A stretch of DNA of 10,017 nt from Euperipatoides rowelli (lineage: Eukaryota > Onychophora > Udeonychophora > Euonychophora > Peripatopsidae), in assembly GCA_003024985.2 (NCBI GenBank), contig PXIH01S0038348.1; one strand, written 5' to 3'. The translations under genes and the position numbers were made by a program. Of this stretch, positions 1-7,612 are shown one piece after another. Each line of letters starts with the position of its first letter. The first letter of the stretch is position 1. The notes below the pieces were generated by a model, which searched no databases, was not told the origin of the DNA, and was given only the letters and a program-made list of their open reading frames with translations.

Positions 1-617
1 ACTAGTAGATGCATACAGCTAATAAACATTTAAACATTCATTACACTACAGAGGCCCCCTCAAATATTAAAATGAATGGCTGGTTGGTTTATAGCGAAGA
101 GAGAATAGTTAGTTGCTTATTTAAATGATGTAAAACAAAAATATGCTGAGCTTGGATTCCAATATCTTTTATTTAACTGGAGCTATACTACTTAAACAAT
201 ACCAAGGCAGCATCTCACTGTCGACAAACATACAGGTAACGAAAAAATCCCAAACTGACCAAAGCTGTACATATCAGTGAGGGTGGTATACACTCCTTCA
301 ATTGATATCCATTAATCCAGCTACAAAATAAAATAAACGAATAAATGGAAAACTTGCAGTCCTGAATGACTATCATTCCAACCAAGTGATACACTTGTTA
401 CGTTCTTAAATGAATTCTATGTAAATAAAAGCACATGAATAATTACCATTAATTCGCATGTGCAAAGGAAGTTCTTGTTTTGTGCATTGTTTACAAACCG
501 TCTTTACTCAGATCACGCCAATACATTTAATATAAAAAGAAAAAGCCTCATTATGAAAGTAAAACCAATGCACAAGAACAACACAGCTTATCTCCTTCAC
601 ATACTAAGCAATCATGA
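1..617. other. No gene recognised (AT-rich sequence, partly LINE 3' tail)
   Basis: I see no convincing coding region, RNA gene or repeat array here. A plus-strand open frame begins near 460 and runs into the next feature, but it lies antisense to a LINE remnant and resembles no family I know. The part nearest 617 lies directly downstream (minus sense) of the LINE reading frame and may include its 3' untranslated tail; no A-rich or short-repeat tail that would mark the LINE end was clear. Confidence 0.5.
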
Positions 618-974
618 TCATTGGGTGTGCTCTCCGAGGTGGAGCTTCATGCTCATGAATTGTCAAAAATTTCTATCTCGAGATCTTTTTATTTACAGAG
701 AAATGCCTGATGTTAGTCCAGTCCTTAAGATCATCCAGCCATTCTCCTCTTGGTCTTCCTCTTCTATTTTCCCTTTCTATCTCTTAAGTACTGTTACAGC
801 TAATTCCTACAGATCCGCCAAGACATGCTCAGCATATTTCCATTTCCTCTTTCTTACGTCAACCAAAAGACTATAACCACCTCCCCATATTTTCCACTGT
901 TACTCATTTCTGATCAGATTTGTCCATTTTATTTTCAACATTCTTCTTGCACACCAGATATCAAAAGTATTGAT
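618..974 (-). pseudogene. LINE (non-LTR retrotransposon) reverse transcriptase, C-terminal remnant
   Basis: This is the decayed C-terminal tail of a LINE ORF2 protein, which makes cDNA at a nicked genomic target. Read on the minus strand it opens with INTFDIWCARRMLKIKWT (about 921-974), matching the conserved 'F-x-x-W-C-x-R-R-M-L' block after the polymerase domain of many invertebrate LINEs. It continues as SLLVDVRKRKWKYAEHVL (about 815-870), equivalent to the family's 'SLL..IRKRK..Y.GHVLR' block. In another frame comes RRGRPRGEWLDDLKDWT (715-765), the typical 'RGRPR..WLDDLK.WT' end motif, and in a third frame the ending KLHLGEHTQ before a TGA at 618. In-frame stops lie at 900-902 (TAA) and 807-809 (TAG), and at least two frame changes are needed. 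The polymerase and endonuclease domains are absent, as expected for a 5'-truncated copy; the upstream break is near 975. The exact clade (RTE, CR1/jockey-like or other) is not decided. Confidence 0.85.
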
Positions 975-1581
975 CTTCTTTTATAATAGTGGGTTCCCAA
1001 ATGGTCTATTGGACCACTCTTGTTTCGGAAAATCAGTTGGGATGGCTGTAGCCTACCCCACTAAACCCTAGGCTGTCAGAGATAGCTATCAGACAATAAA
1101 TGACAAGGAGACAAGGTATAATTTGGAATCATCATTTTTATTATGAGATAATACCCTTATGTGGTTACTGTAATAATGATGTAATAAATTTTGGGGCAAA
1201 ATATTATTATAATACGATCACAAACAACTTACAAAAATATGAGCTCTTAAGAAACAAAACATTGATTTTGCGTGTGTGTGCTTCACTAGGATTATTTTAT
1301 TATTATTAGTATCGTAATTACTTAGGGCAGTAACAAGACTATGAGTTTTATCTTACCGGCCGGTTCTTCACTGATGTCTTCTTCTGGAACTCAGCGATTG
1401 CACCTTACTATCACTTCCTCTATATAACTAAGCTGGTTACCATGGAGACACAGCTTTAACCTGAAGTTTCATAGCTTATTTAAGTGACTCTGATAACATT
1501 TAAGAGGTAACAGGTTAAAATTGTACTTATGTGTCTTTCTGGATATGTTATCGTTTGAATTACAGTACTTAAAGAGGAGGT

Positions 1582-1592
1582 GGGGGGGGGGG
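1582..1592 (+). repeat. Poly-G tract (G11)
   Basis: Eleven consecutive G bases follow a purine stretch with two GG pairs (1576-1580). The tract is conspicuous in AT-rich surroundings. Long G runs can fold into G-quadruplexes or slip during copying; no function is shown by the sequence. Confidence 0.9.
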
Positions 1593-2104
1593 TAAAATTA
1601 GGCCCACCTGAGAAAATTAGCTATAGATGATAGAATATAAAATTTAACATTAGTTTATAACAATTTTGAATTTACCGTTAAGCAAATTAAATTTATTCAA
1701 GGAAGAAATCTAGAGATTTATTCTGGCATTTAAAAATTTTATTTAATAAATGACATAACTCTTGCCTTGGGATGAAAAATTGCTTTACTGTACCATTAGT
1801 AAACTATACCTATATTAATTTAGACTGATAACTGTTAGTCTGTTGTAATTTGCTTAGCAGTTTCTTCTATGGGTAAATGAAAATAAAAAAATTTATTTTG
1901 ATTAAGTTTTGACAAAATTAACCCTTTTTTTTATTGTATACAGTACATGATTTCAAGTGGGTTGGTGTTTATACATCATAACATTTGTACATCTCTTATT
2001 GCTACTGCAAGAATGAACAAAACAATTTTTTTTATTATTATAATTCATTAAAAACCAACCATTACTTTAATTTACAATCCTACAATAGCTATACAACAAA
2101 GTTT

Positions 2105-2207
2105 AGATAGTTATACTATCTGATGGGTTTACCATCCAAAAATAACAACTTTGATGGATTTACTATCGAAAAAAAAAGATCTAACTTTTACTATCTGTTT
2201 TGGATGG
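2105..2207. repeat. Cluster of short inverted and direct repeats
   Basis: A 7-bp perfect hairpin AGATAGT-tat-ACTATCT (2105-2121) abuts a second hairpin GATGG-gttta-CCATC (2122-2136). A related string, GATGGATTTACTATC, follows about 30 bp later. CCATCCAAAA (2132-2141) has a perfect inverted partner TTTTGGATGG (2198-2207). The arrangement could be the ends of a small decayed DNA element (MITE-like) or only structured AT-rich DNA; target-site duplications were not seen. Confidence 0.6.
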
Positions 2208-2317
2208 GCTAGCTGTCTGAGACTTGTAGTACTAACCTCCACTTTACACTTTAATTTTAGGTAATCTGTCAACAAACTTTAGATTTAACTTAGCTATCAT
2301 GAAAATTTTTTTCTAGG

Positions 2318-2339
2318 AATGAAAATTATAATTTTCATT
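2318..2339. repeat. Perfect 22-bp palindrome
   Basis: The sequence has a centre at 2328/2329 with eleven perfectly complementary bases on each side (half-site AATGAAAATTA), and symmetry stops exactly at the next base. It could form a cruciform or a dyad binding site. No gene starts nearby, so a regulatory role is not supported. Confidence 0.8.
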
Positions 2340-2609
2340 TTGAAGGTGTATCTTAAAATTGTGGATTTTCTAAGCTCCCTTTTATTGTATGGTGACGTAA
2401 TTGTTTTTTTTTTTGAGTTGGTCTAGTTGTGTTGGTGTTCATTAAACTCAACTGTTTCTTTATTTCATTCGTTAGTGTATTTCTTTGCATATACTTATTT
2501 AAACTAGTTTGTCTTACTTTGTATTTGTCATTAGTGTTGTTTTTGCAAACACTTTTTTGATTATGTTTATTTTAGTATACTATATTTTGCTTTTGTTTTG
2601 TCTTATCGT

Positions 2610-2677
2610 GTTTTACTTTGTTTCACTGTTTTATTATGTTTTACTATGGTTTACCATGTTTTATGATGTTTTACCCG
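2610..2677 (+). repeat. Imperfect 10-bp tandem repeat with phased T-tracts
   Basis: Units resembling GTTTTACTAT recur at about 10-bp spacing: 2610, 2620, (an 8-bp unit at 2630), 2638, 2648, 2658 and 2668. The unit length is close to one helical turn, so the TTTT tracts face the same side of the helix, the classic arrangement for intrinsically curved DNA. Curvature is an inference. Confidence 0.75.
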
Positions 2678-2752
2678 GGTAAGATATGCTTTATTTGTTT
2701 CTTTTTCTCAGGAAGTAGCCTTGTTTTATTTCAGGGTCTTCTGTATCGATAG

Positions 2753-2803
2753 AATTCTCGGACTCTCAGTTTTTGTTCAGTTCACTCAGAGCGTTCGAGA
2801 ATT
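2753..2803. repeat. Imperfect hairpin 10 bp past the end of the pol open frame
   Basis: AATTCTCG (2753-2760) pairs perfectly with CGAGAATT (2796-2803), and the inner arms (GAC-TCTCAGT against ACTCAGAGCGTT) pair in part. It lies directly downstream, in element sense, of the last stop of the pol region at 2813. It could be an RNA structure in the element's 3' leader to the LTR, or chance. Confidence 0.6.
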
Positions 2804-2812
2804 TTAGTTTTG

Positions 2813-2958
2813 CTAATTCAACCTAGCCATTTTGTCCGTTGACGCTGTGATCGAATCATACTCGTGCAAAATTTTTAGATATTGTGCATACTCCTCTTCA
2901 TCCTTTTGTTTTTGTACTTTTGTGCTTGGCTCTTCTATTTCTACTTCTTCTTGAGGGG
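2813..2958 (-). pseudogene. Acidic possible extreme C-terminus of Pol
   Basis: A frame shifted from the GPY/F frame stays open to TAG at 2813-2815. It is rich in Glu, Lys and Gln (TPQEEVEIEEPSTKVQKQKD and so on) with no recognisable fold. Being open for nearly 50 codons in a shifted frame right after the TAA suggests it may once have been the tail of Pol, joined by one indel near 2960. Equally, Pol may truly end at 2959. Confidence 0.4.
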
Positions 2959-3412
2959 TTATATACCATCTGTTTTGGGTATCGCTACTTCATGTATCTT
3001 AGTCCTAGTGTTTGTTGTGTCTTCGTCGTCGGTAATAACCTTACGTTGCACATATGCCTTAATTTTATCTATATGCACTTGTTTTACTCTTTCTGGGTGT
3101 TTGATATCTTGAATATGGTAGTTTGCCATGCCTGTTCTTTTTATAATACAATATGGCCCTATATCTGGGGTTCAGTTTTCGGTGTCCCGAATAACTGGGA
3201 ATGTCTAATGCTAGTACTATCTCTCCAATATCGAATTCGCTTAAGTCTCGCCCTCTATACTTATTTCTAGCATTGGAGATGGAGGCATTTTGTAAGTTGG
3301 TAAAAACTTCTGCTTTTGCTGCCTCTAGCTTTTCCAATATGGCGTCCACTAGGTCTATTCTTTCTAAGTTATCGTTATTTTCATTCAGGTTGAATTCTGA
3401 AAAAGCATCATA
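2959..3412 (-). pseudogene. Integrase C-terminal domain with GPY/F motif
   Basis: Beyond the TAG at 3413 the same frame stays open through LEAAKAEVFTNLQNASISNA and then FDIGEIVLAL, the 'F..GD.V.....' start of the C-terminal SH3-like fold. LNPRYRA marks the approach to GPY/F, whose GPY codons lie at 3151-3159 in the neighbouring frame, so one indel lies near 3160. That frame continues through HPERVKQVHIDKIKAYV, comparable to 'VHVDRLKPY', and stops at TAA 2959-2961. The motif is usual in many gypsy lineages; no chromodomain is visible. It helps bind DNA and position integrase. Confidence 0.9.
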
Positions 3413-3415
3413 CTA

Positions 3416-3726
3416 ATAAAAGCCATGAAAAATATAGAAGGGGACTTGCTTTGTGCTGCTATGTACTGTGTTGTTAATTACTAGCATAAGGTAAGGGAGC
3501 ATGATGTCCCAATCAGTGAACTCTTTGTTACAATAATGGGAGATTAGGTTAAGTATCTTAGTGTTAATCCTTTCATTTATCCCATTGGAGCGGGGCCAAA
3601 AACTTGTCGTTGTGATCCTATCTATGCCTAATTTCTTGTATAATGTTGTCATTATATGTCCTACTAGTTGTGGCCCACGATTTTATAGAATATACTTTGA
3701 TCCACCGTATCGTGTATAAATTGTTT
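3416..3726 (-). pseudogene. Integrase catalytic core, second half, with lost catalytic Asp
   Basis: The frame resumes after the microsatellite with RYGGSKYIL, corresponding to the family's 'RYG.P..ILSDRG'. Here the Ser codon is TAA (3683-3685) and the catalytic Asp codon is AAT for Asn (3680-3682), giving stop-N-R-G. The rest is well kept: LYKKLGIDRITTTSFWPRSN and GINERINT, where the Glu (3572-3574) is the third triad residue, then WDIMLPYLMLVINNT, the usual helix after it. A TAG at 3413-3415 ends this stretch. Loss of the second Asp would abolish strand transfer even without the stops. Confidence 0.95.
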
Positions 3727-4377
3727 TCATATAATAATAATAATAATAATAATAATATAATCCGCTGCAATGATATGTGCTTCCTGGCTTGAGATAGGGC
3801 TGGCGAATGACATGTGGGAAAAGTGATCAGTATATGTAATTATGTATTTATTTCTCCTTTGTGTTGTTGAGAAGGGACCTAATATATCGATACTGAGCTT
3901 TGACATGCAGGGGGAAGGAGGTTCGACAGCTTGTATAGGAGATTTTACACATACTCTGTTCCTATGCTGGCATTTTTCACAGCTATTGATATATTTTTTA
4001 ATGTCTGTGAATAGAGTTGGCCAAAAGAAGTTTCGTTTTATTCTATACGCAGTTTTTTTCAAGTGAAAAGTGTCCACCGATTAGGCTATCATGATATGCG
4101 AACATAACTTCCGGTATGAGGGATGCTGGGACAATAGTTCTGTCAGCTGTAAATTCTGAGTTTCCTAGTTGTACTAGTTTTTGTAATAGGTTATTTTCAT
4201 CTAGTAAGTAAGTTTTGTCATTTAGTTTATTTTCCTTTATTTTATTAATAATGTCCTTAAAGTACTCATATTTTTGTTGTTCTATTCGCATAAGTTTGAT
4301 CGTGATTGGTCTCTTACTATTTTCCAAAGCGCAAGTTGTTGTAGTCTCATCTTCTACGTGACTTTGAGATAACATGT
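3727..4377 (-). pseudogene. Integrase zinc-binding domain and first half of catalytic core
   Basis: Integrase inserts the cDNA into the host genome. After a charged linker that follows RNase H, the HHCC domain shows AYHDSLIGGH (the two His) and, in the next frame, SCEKCQHRN (the two Cys). The frame changes at a homopolymer (T7 on plus, 4051-4057) between these pairs. The core begins with KLSIDILGPF, whose Asp (3886-3888) is the first of the D,D,E triad, followed by ITYTDHFSHM, also typical. Then the reading runs into an (ATT)9 repeat that encodes only Ile, and the frame changes after it. Confidence 0.93.
3731..3757 (+). repeat. (ATA)9 / (TAT)9 trinucleotide microsatellite
   Basis: Nine perfect 3-bp units lie inside the integrase core between the first and second triad positions. 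In the coding sense they read as ATT codons and would encode a run of isoleucine. The family has no such run at this site, so the repeat probably grew by replication slippage after the element died. Confidence 0.95.
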
Positions 4378-5005
4378 CTGCGAAACTATTTAATTTGCCA
4401 GGGATGTATTCGTAATGGATGTCATTTTGTTGAAATTCATCATCAATCTGGCTACTCTAGTGTTGGTATCCTTTAGCTCTACTATATACGTCAGTGGTTT
4501 GTGGTCAGTCAGTAGTATTTTTTTTATCGTACGTCATGTGTTTAAACTGTTCAATGGCGAATACAATGGCTAAAGTTTCTCGTTCAATTACTGCATAGTT
4601 TCTTTCTGCTTTATTCAACCTTCTACTGGCGTATGCTATTGGCTGTACTTTGCCCTTTTCATTTTCCTGTTCAAATACAGCTCCTAACGATGTGAGGGAG
4701 GCATCTGTTTTAATTATAAACGGTTTTCTATAGTTTGGAAAGGCAAGCAGTGGCGCTGTCGTCAGTTTTTGCTTTAATGTTTGAAAGGCTACCTCAGAAT
4801 TTTCGTTCCATGTAATTACAGTATTTCTTTTCTTTAACAGATCATACAATGGGGCAGCTATTTCAGCGAAGTTTGTAATGATTTTTCTATAGAAGTTTAA
4901 ACTTCCCAGAAAACTTCTTACTCCTCTCACTGTTGTAGGGCCTGCTAGCTTTTGTATGGCATCTACGCTTCTTTCTATAGGCCTACACCCATTTTTATCG
5001 ACCAT
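4378..5005 (-). pseudogene. RT thumb/connection and RNase H
   Basis: The first part, with VRSFLGSLNFYRKIITNFAE, is the conserved gypsy RT thumb ('RSFLGL.NYYR.FI..FA'). APLYDLLKK and FPNYRKPFIIKTDASLTSLG lead into RNase H, which degrades the RNA of the RNA-DNA hybrid. All four acidic positions can be found: Asp in TDAS, Glu in IERETLAIV, Asp in LTDHKPL and Asp in NSFADMLSQ. The third sits in a shifted frame: an A8 run (4518-4525, T8 on plus) pushes the reading over, and a second, opposite change near 4450 restores it for the EYIPGKLN end block. The domain would need both indels reversed to be read. Confidence 0.93.
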
Positions 5006-5684
5006 AATTATGCCCTAAATATTTTATTGATTCCTTAGATATATGACATTCTAAAGGTTTTACTGCGAAGTTAACTTTTTCTAGTGCTGCAAACACTTCC
5101 TCCAACGTTTTTATGTGTTCCTCGATGTCAGGTGAATGTATAATGATGTCGTCTAGGCAAACAAAAACGTGACCTTTTAATATGATATCGTGTAAACATT
5201 CTATCATTATTTTTTGAAAGACGGCTGCTGATGTTAAACAGCCCTGATAAAGGCGAGTGAAAGTATATTTAGCAAATGGTATGGAAAATGCAAACTTTTT
5301 CTGGGCTTCTTCTGTTAATTTTACATTAAAGTACCCGTTGTTTAGATCTAGACTACTGAAGATACGTGTGCCACCTAGGTTCTCTAAAATATCGGCAATG
5401 TGCATGATCGGATATTGCTCGTTCACTATTTGCTTGTTTATCTTACATAGGTCTAAACATATCCTAACTTCTTTTCAGTCTTTCTTAGGCAATACTAATA
5501 CTGGTGAATTATAAGGACTATGTACCTTTTTTATAATATTGGATTTTTCTAACTTATCTAGTTGTAACTTTAAAGGCTCATATAGGCTATGCGGAATTCT
5601 ATACTGACGTTGGTAGATTGGCGTGTCCATTTTGAATTTGGGCTCATAAGGTGGCATGTTGGCCCCAGTCATGTTTGTCCGTCT
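4995..5684 (-). pseudogene. Reverse transcriptase fingers and palm
   Basis: RT copies element RNA into cDNA. The N-terminal part ends in NSPVLVLPKKD, the standard 'SP.V.V.KKDG' block; the next codon is TGA (5475-5477) where the family has Gly. In the same frame follow RICLDLCKIN (family 'R.C.DYR.LN'), FSSLDLNNGY with the first catalytic Asp at 5346-5348, and YQGCLTSAAVFQKIM (family 'GL..AP.TFQR.M'). The polymerase box at 5148-5159 reads CLDD instead of YxDD: both Asp are kept but Tyr is Cys, explained by one A-to-G change. CHISKESIKYLGH ends the palm, then the frame shifts by one base near 5003-5012. Confidence 0.95.
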
Positions 5685-5687
5685 TTA

Positions 5688-5882
5688 ATAAGTATTTTTT
5701 TTGTGTTTGTCAAGTATAGTTTCTAGTTGGTGTCTATAAGTATCGCTCAAGCCTAACTCTTTAGTTTTGAATAGTCCAAATAATTTGGTAGTTTGATCGC
5801 CACTATCTTTATTTTCGAGCATCGTGGTTCCGCTGCAGAAGCTTGTTCTATCCTGTGATTGGTCGTTGGGTATATCACGTGA
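5688..5882 (-). pseudogene. Protease-RT linker of Pol, between two in-frame stops
   Basis: The same frame as protease and RT stays open here, bounded by TAG at 5883-5885 and TAA at 5685-5687. It reads as a hydrophilic connector including TKLFGLFKTKELGLS and ETILDKHKK, comparable to the variable spacer before the 'HxI.....P.RQ..Y..P' start of gypsy RT. Shared frame on both sides of each stop argues for nonsense mutations in a once continuous Pol. Confidence 0.75.
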
Positions 5883-6338
5883 CTAGGACTCCACTGTGCG
5901 AGGCTCGCAATCAATCACGGCCTCGTACAGTTCACACCAGTTGAACCCCAGGATCATCTGGAATGCGACTTTCTGCTGTAATTTAATCATGCATACCCGT
6001 TGTACTATGGTTTTGTCCGCTACTTTAATATTTATCAGGGTATTAATTCCGTGTATCGTTTTGTTAGACACCGGTGATTTAATGGAGACCGCCATTGTTT
6101 TAGCACTTAGTTGGTCTATGCTCATGCAACTCTCGTCGATGAGACAGTTTTCAGCTCCTGTGTCTAGAAGTGCATATACTTTCTTTCCTGATACTTCTAC
6201 TATTAAAATAGGTTTATCTTCGTATAATTTAGAGAAATTTAACATAATATCCGTTCTTGTTTGCTTATTTTGTAAATTTTGCTTAGCTTGCGCCATCTTG
6301 TTTTGTCTGGTAGACTTATGGAATACACCCTGCGCCAT
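5883..6338 (-). pseudogene. Retropepsin-like aspartic protease of Pol
   Basis: This frame encodes the element's protease, which cuts Gag and Gag-Pol. The active-site motif is ALLDTGAENCLID, with DTG at 6156-6164; one Asp per subunit is normal because the enzyme works as a dimer. Downstream, ILGFNW fits the second conserved retropepsin block ('ILG.D' or 'ILG.N' before a Trp). Length, about 110 residues from the LYEDKPILIVEVSGKK start of the fold, is usual for gypsy proteases. The catalytic motif looks intact. A TAG at 5883-5885 ends the frame, but reading continues in the same frame towards reverse transcriptase, so that stop is probably a later mutation. Confidence 0.9.
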
Positions 6339-6772
6339 TTGTTTCTCTGTTTATAAATTTTGGACGTTTCTCTTGCAGTTTTGTTTTGTTGGGCTGAACC
6401 TAGGACTGCGTTAACAGACATACCACGGTAGTTTTTTTTACTTCTTTCCTTACACGCCTTTACAGGATTCTCATGCCTTAAGATTTCCCACAAGTTATTA
6501 GACATAAATTCTGGGGGATGCTTGGCGATTTGAGGTGGGTTAACTTTATGTTTTGTTTCGTCCTTTCTCGCGATACTACCATATTTGAAAGATTTCTTTC
6601 TAGGCTTATTATTTTTAATGCGGTTGGCTGTTTTCCAACGTTGTTTAATTACGGGCTGTTTCTGCATATTACGTTCAACGCTCTTGAGTGAATTAACAGT
6701 AGAGGGTCCCATTTTTCTATCGATATTTTTGTTAGTCCCTACCTTTACGGATCCGACAAACGTAGGGGGCAT
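6239..6772 (-). pseudogene. Basic Gag C-terminal tail or Gag-Pol spacer
   Basis: A 177-codon frame is very rich in Lys, Arg, Asn and Gln (for example NRIKNNKPRKKSFKYG), with no fold that I recognise. It stays open although most of the element is broken, and its last 100 bases (6239-6338) overlap the protease frame in the -1 direction. It may be the Gag tail, an RNA-binding spacer, or the start of Pol. Its join with the knuckle frame near 6745-6772 needs one indel. Confidence 0.6.
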
Positions 6773-7167
6773 GAGTTTAAAGTCCTGCTATTGCTACCTT
6801 GATTAGAACCGTTGTTTGCATTTTGTTGCTTTTTATAACAATCCCTTTCGAGATGACCATTAAATTTACAGTAATTGCAATATAACGCTTTCCTATTGTT
6901 TTCCCTTTCTAGCCTTTCTTTATTTTGTTTCATTAATTCATCTACCGCTGCTTTTAGTTCACGCAATTGGTCTTTTATGATAGGCTCTACTACTGTGTTC
7001 ACTACTACTGCACTAACTAGTTTGCCCTGTTGTTCTCCTAATAGTTTAAATTTTAACTCTACATCCTCGATATAGGCTATGCTCTCTTTTAATGAAATAT
7101 TTCCCTTTCGGATGTGTTCTGTTGCTAGATTAGGTAGTAGACCTGCCCTGTGACGTTCCGCTAACAT
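6745..7167 (-). pseudogene. Gag nucleocapsid with CCHC zinc knuckle
   Basis: The frame first carries a helical, charged segment ending in LRELKAAVDELMKQNKERLE. Next comes the RNA-binding knuckle CNYCKFNGHLERDC at 6838-6879, which fits C-x2-C-x4-H-x4-C exactly with all four zinc ligands retained. An Asn/Gln/Ser-rich linker follows. A single knuckle is common in gypsy Gags. Nucleocapsid binds element RNA inside the particle and aids primer annealing. The frame is lost near 6745-6772, where the basic tail begins in another frame. This is the firmest Gag assignment in the window. Confidence 0.9.
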
Positions 7168-7612
7168 CCTATTAAACTCAAGAATAGAGCTGCCTGGGGG
7201 TGGACGTAGGGGTTCCCCTAATGCTAGAAATCTACAACGGTAGCTTATCGCGCTTTCATCGCTCTTCCAACGATATGAAGTTTTGGCTACCTAATCCGGC
7301 TACATGTATCGCCTTAGCTTTGCCTGTGATCTTTTTTTCTAAGATCGATCTAGCCTTTGCTTCAGGCCATTTGTACTGTTCATGTAAGGCCCTGAATTTG
7401 GTAATGTATCGTTCAATTCCAAACACGTCGCCTTCCAATATTTGGAAAGGGGCAAGTTCAGTTGATACATCATAGCCTACTTGCGTAGCCCAGCCTTCAG
7501 GCAATTGCACAACTAAGTTAGTAGGGGCTACATTGCGATTACAATTGCACGGTGTATTACTTTCGGGTCCTAAACCTTCTGAATTAGTGGGCCGGTCTCT
7601 CGCATTTATCAT
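7168..7612 (-). pseudogene. Gag capsid-like region
   Basis: The core is in the frame 7256-7612. A low-complexity Asn/Cys-rich start is followed by LAPFQILEGDVFGIERYITK and then KWPEAKARSILEKKITGKAKA. This resembles the retrotransposon Gag pattern in which a short 'F.G....IE.FI..F' stretch precedes a helix with 'W.....K...L...L.G.A'. The frame stops at 7256; the neighbouring frame, open from about 7290, continues as FLALGEPLRPPPGSSILEFN into the nucleocapsid part, so a single indel near 7256-7290 split them. Assignment rests on position and weak motifs. Confidence 0.65.

Larger units (their letters stand above)
975..2370. other. No gene recognised; AT-rich intergenic or decayed repeat DNA
   Basis: Both strands hold only short frames without family resemblance. 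The stretch is rich in A and T runs, with poly-T near 1924-1931 and 2028-2033. It includes a G11 run, a hairpin cluster at 2105-2207 and a perfect 22-bp palindrome, listed separately. A 3' LTR of the gypsy element would be expected in or beside this stretch, but I could not match it to any sequence on the far side of the element. Confidence 0.5.
2371..2812 (-). other. T-rich sequence just past the pol end (3' noncoding part of the gypsy element, possibly into its LTR)
   Basis: On the element's sense strand this lies directly downstream of pol. It is A-rich in that sense, with a hairpin, a 10-bp periodic repeat and a 12-bp palindrome TTACCCGGGTAA (2671-2682). A purine string AATAAAAGGGAG on the minus strand (2375-2386) resembles a polypurine tract that would prime plus-strand DNA next to a 3' LTR, but the following bases do not begin with TG and no paired LTR was found. 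The polypurine-tract reading is therefore tentative. Confidence 0.35.

Noticed and set aside
460-876. 138-codon plus-strand open frame as a gene
   Set aside because: It is antisense to the LINE remnant, has no recognisable domain and shows the composition of a shadow frame.
2813-2958. An env-like gene after pol
   Set aside because: Only about 50 acidic codons are open beyond the GPY/F domain, with no signal peptide or membrane segment in the sense frame.
2882-3270. Two plus-strand frames rich in Leu, Phe, Tyr and Cys that look like membrane proteins
   Set aside because: They are the complement of the acidic, A-rich pol tail and GPY/F domain; the hydrophobic look comes from T-rich antisense sequence.
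3727-3760. Poly-isoleucine stretch as a real protein feature
   Set aside because: It is a translated microsatellite at a site where the integrase family has no such run.
6250-6365. AAATTTA strings as programmed -1 slippery sites
   Set aside because: Both occurrences are read as AAA ATT TAY in the Gag frame, so they do not have the A-AAT-TTA register that slippage needs.
5896-6414. 172-codon plus-strand frame, the longest on that strand
   Set aside because: It lies antisense to the protease with its intact DTG motif and resembles nothing known.
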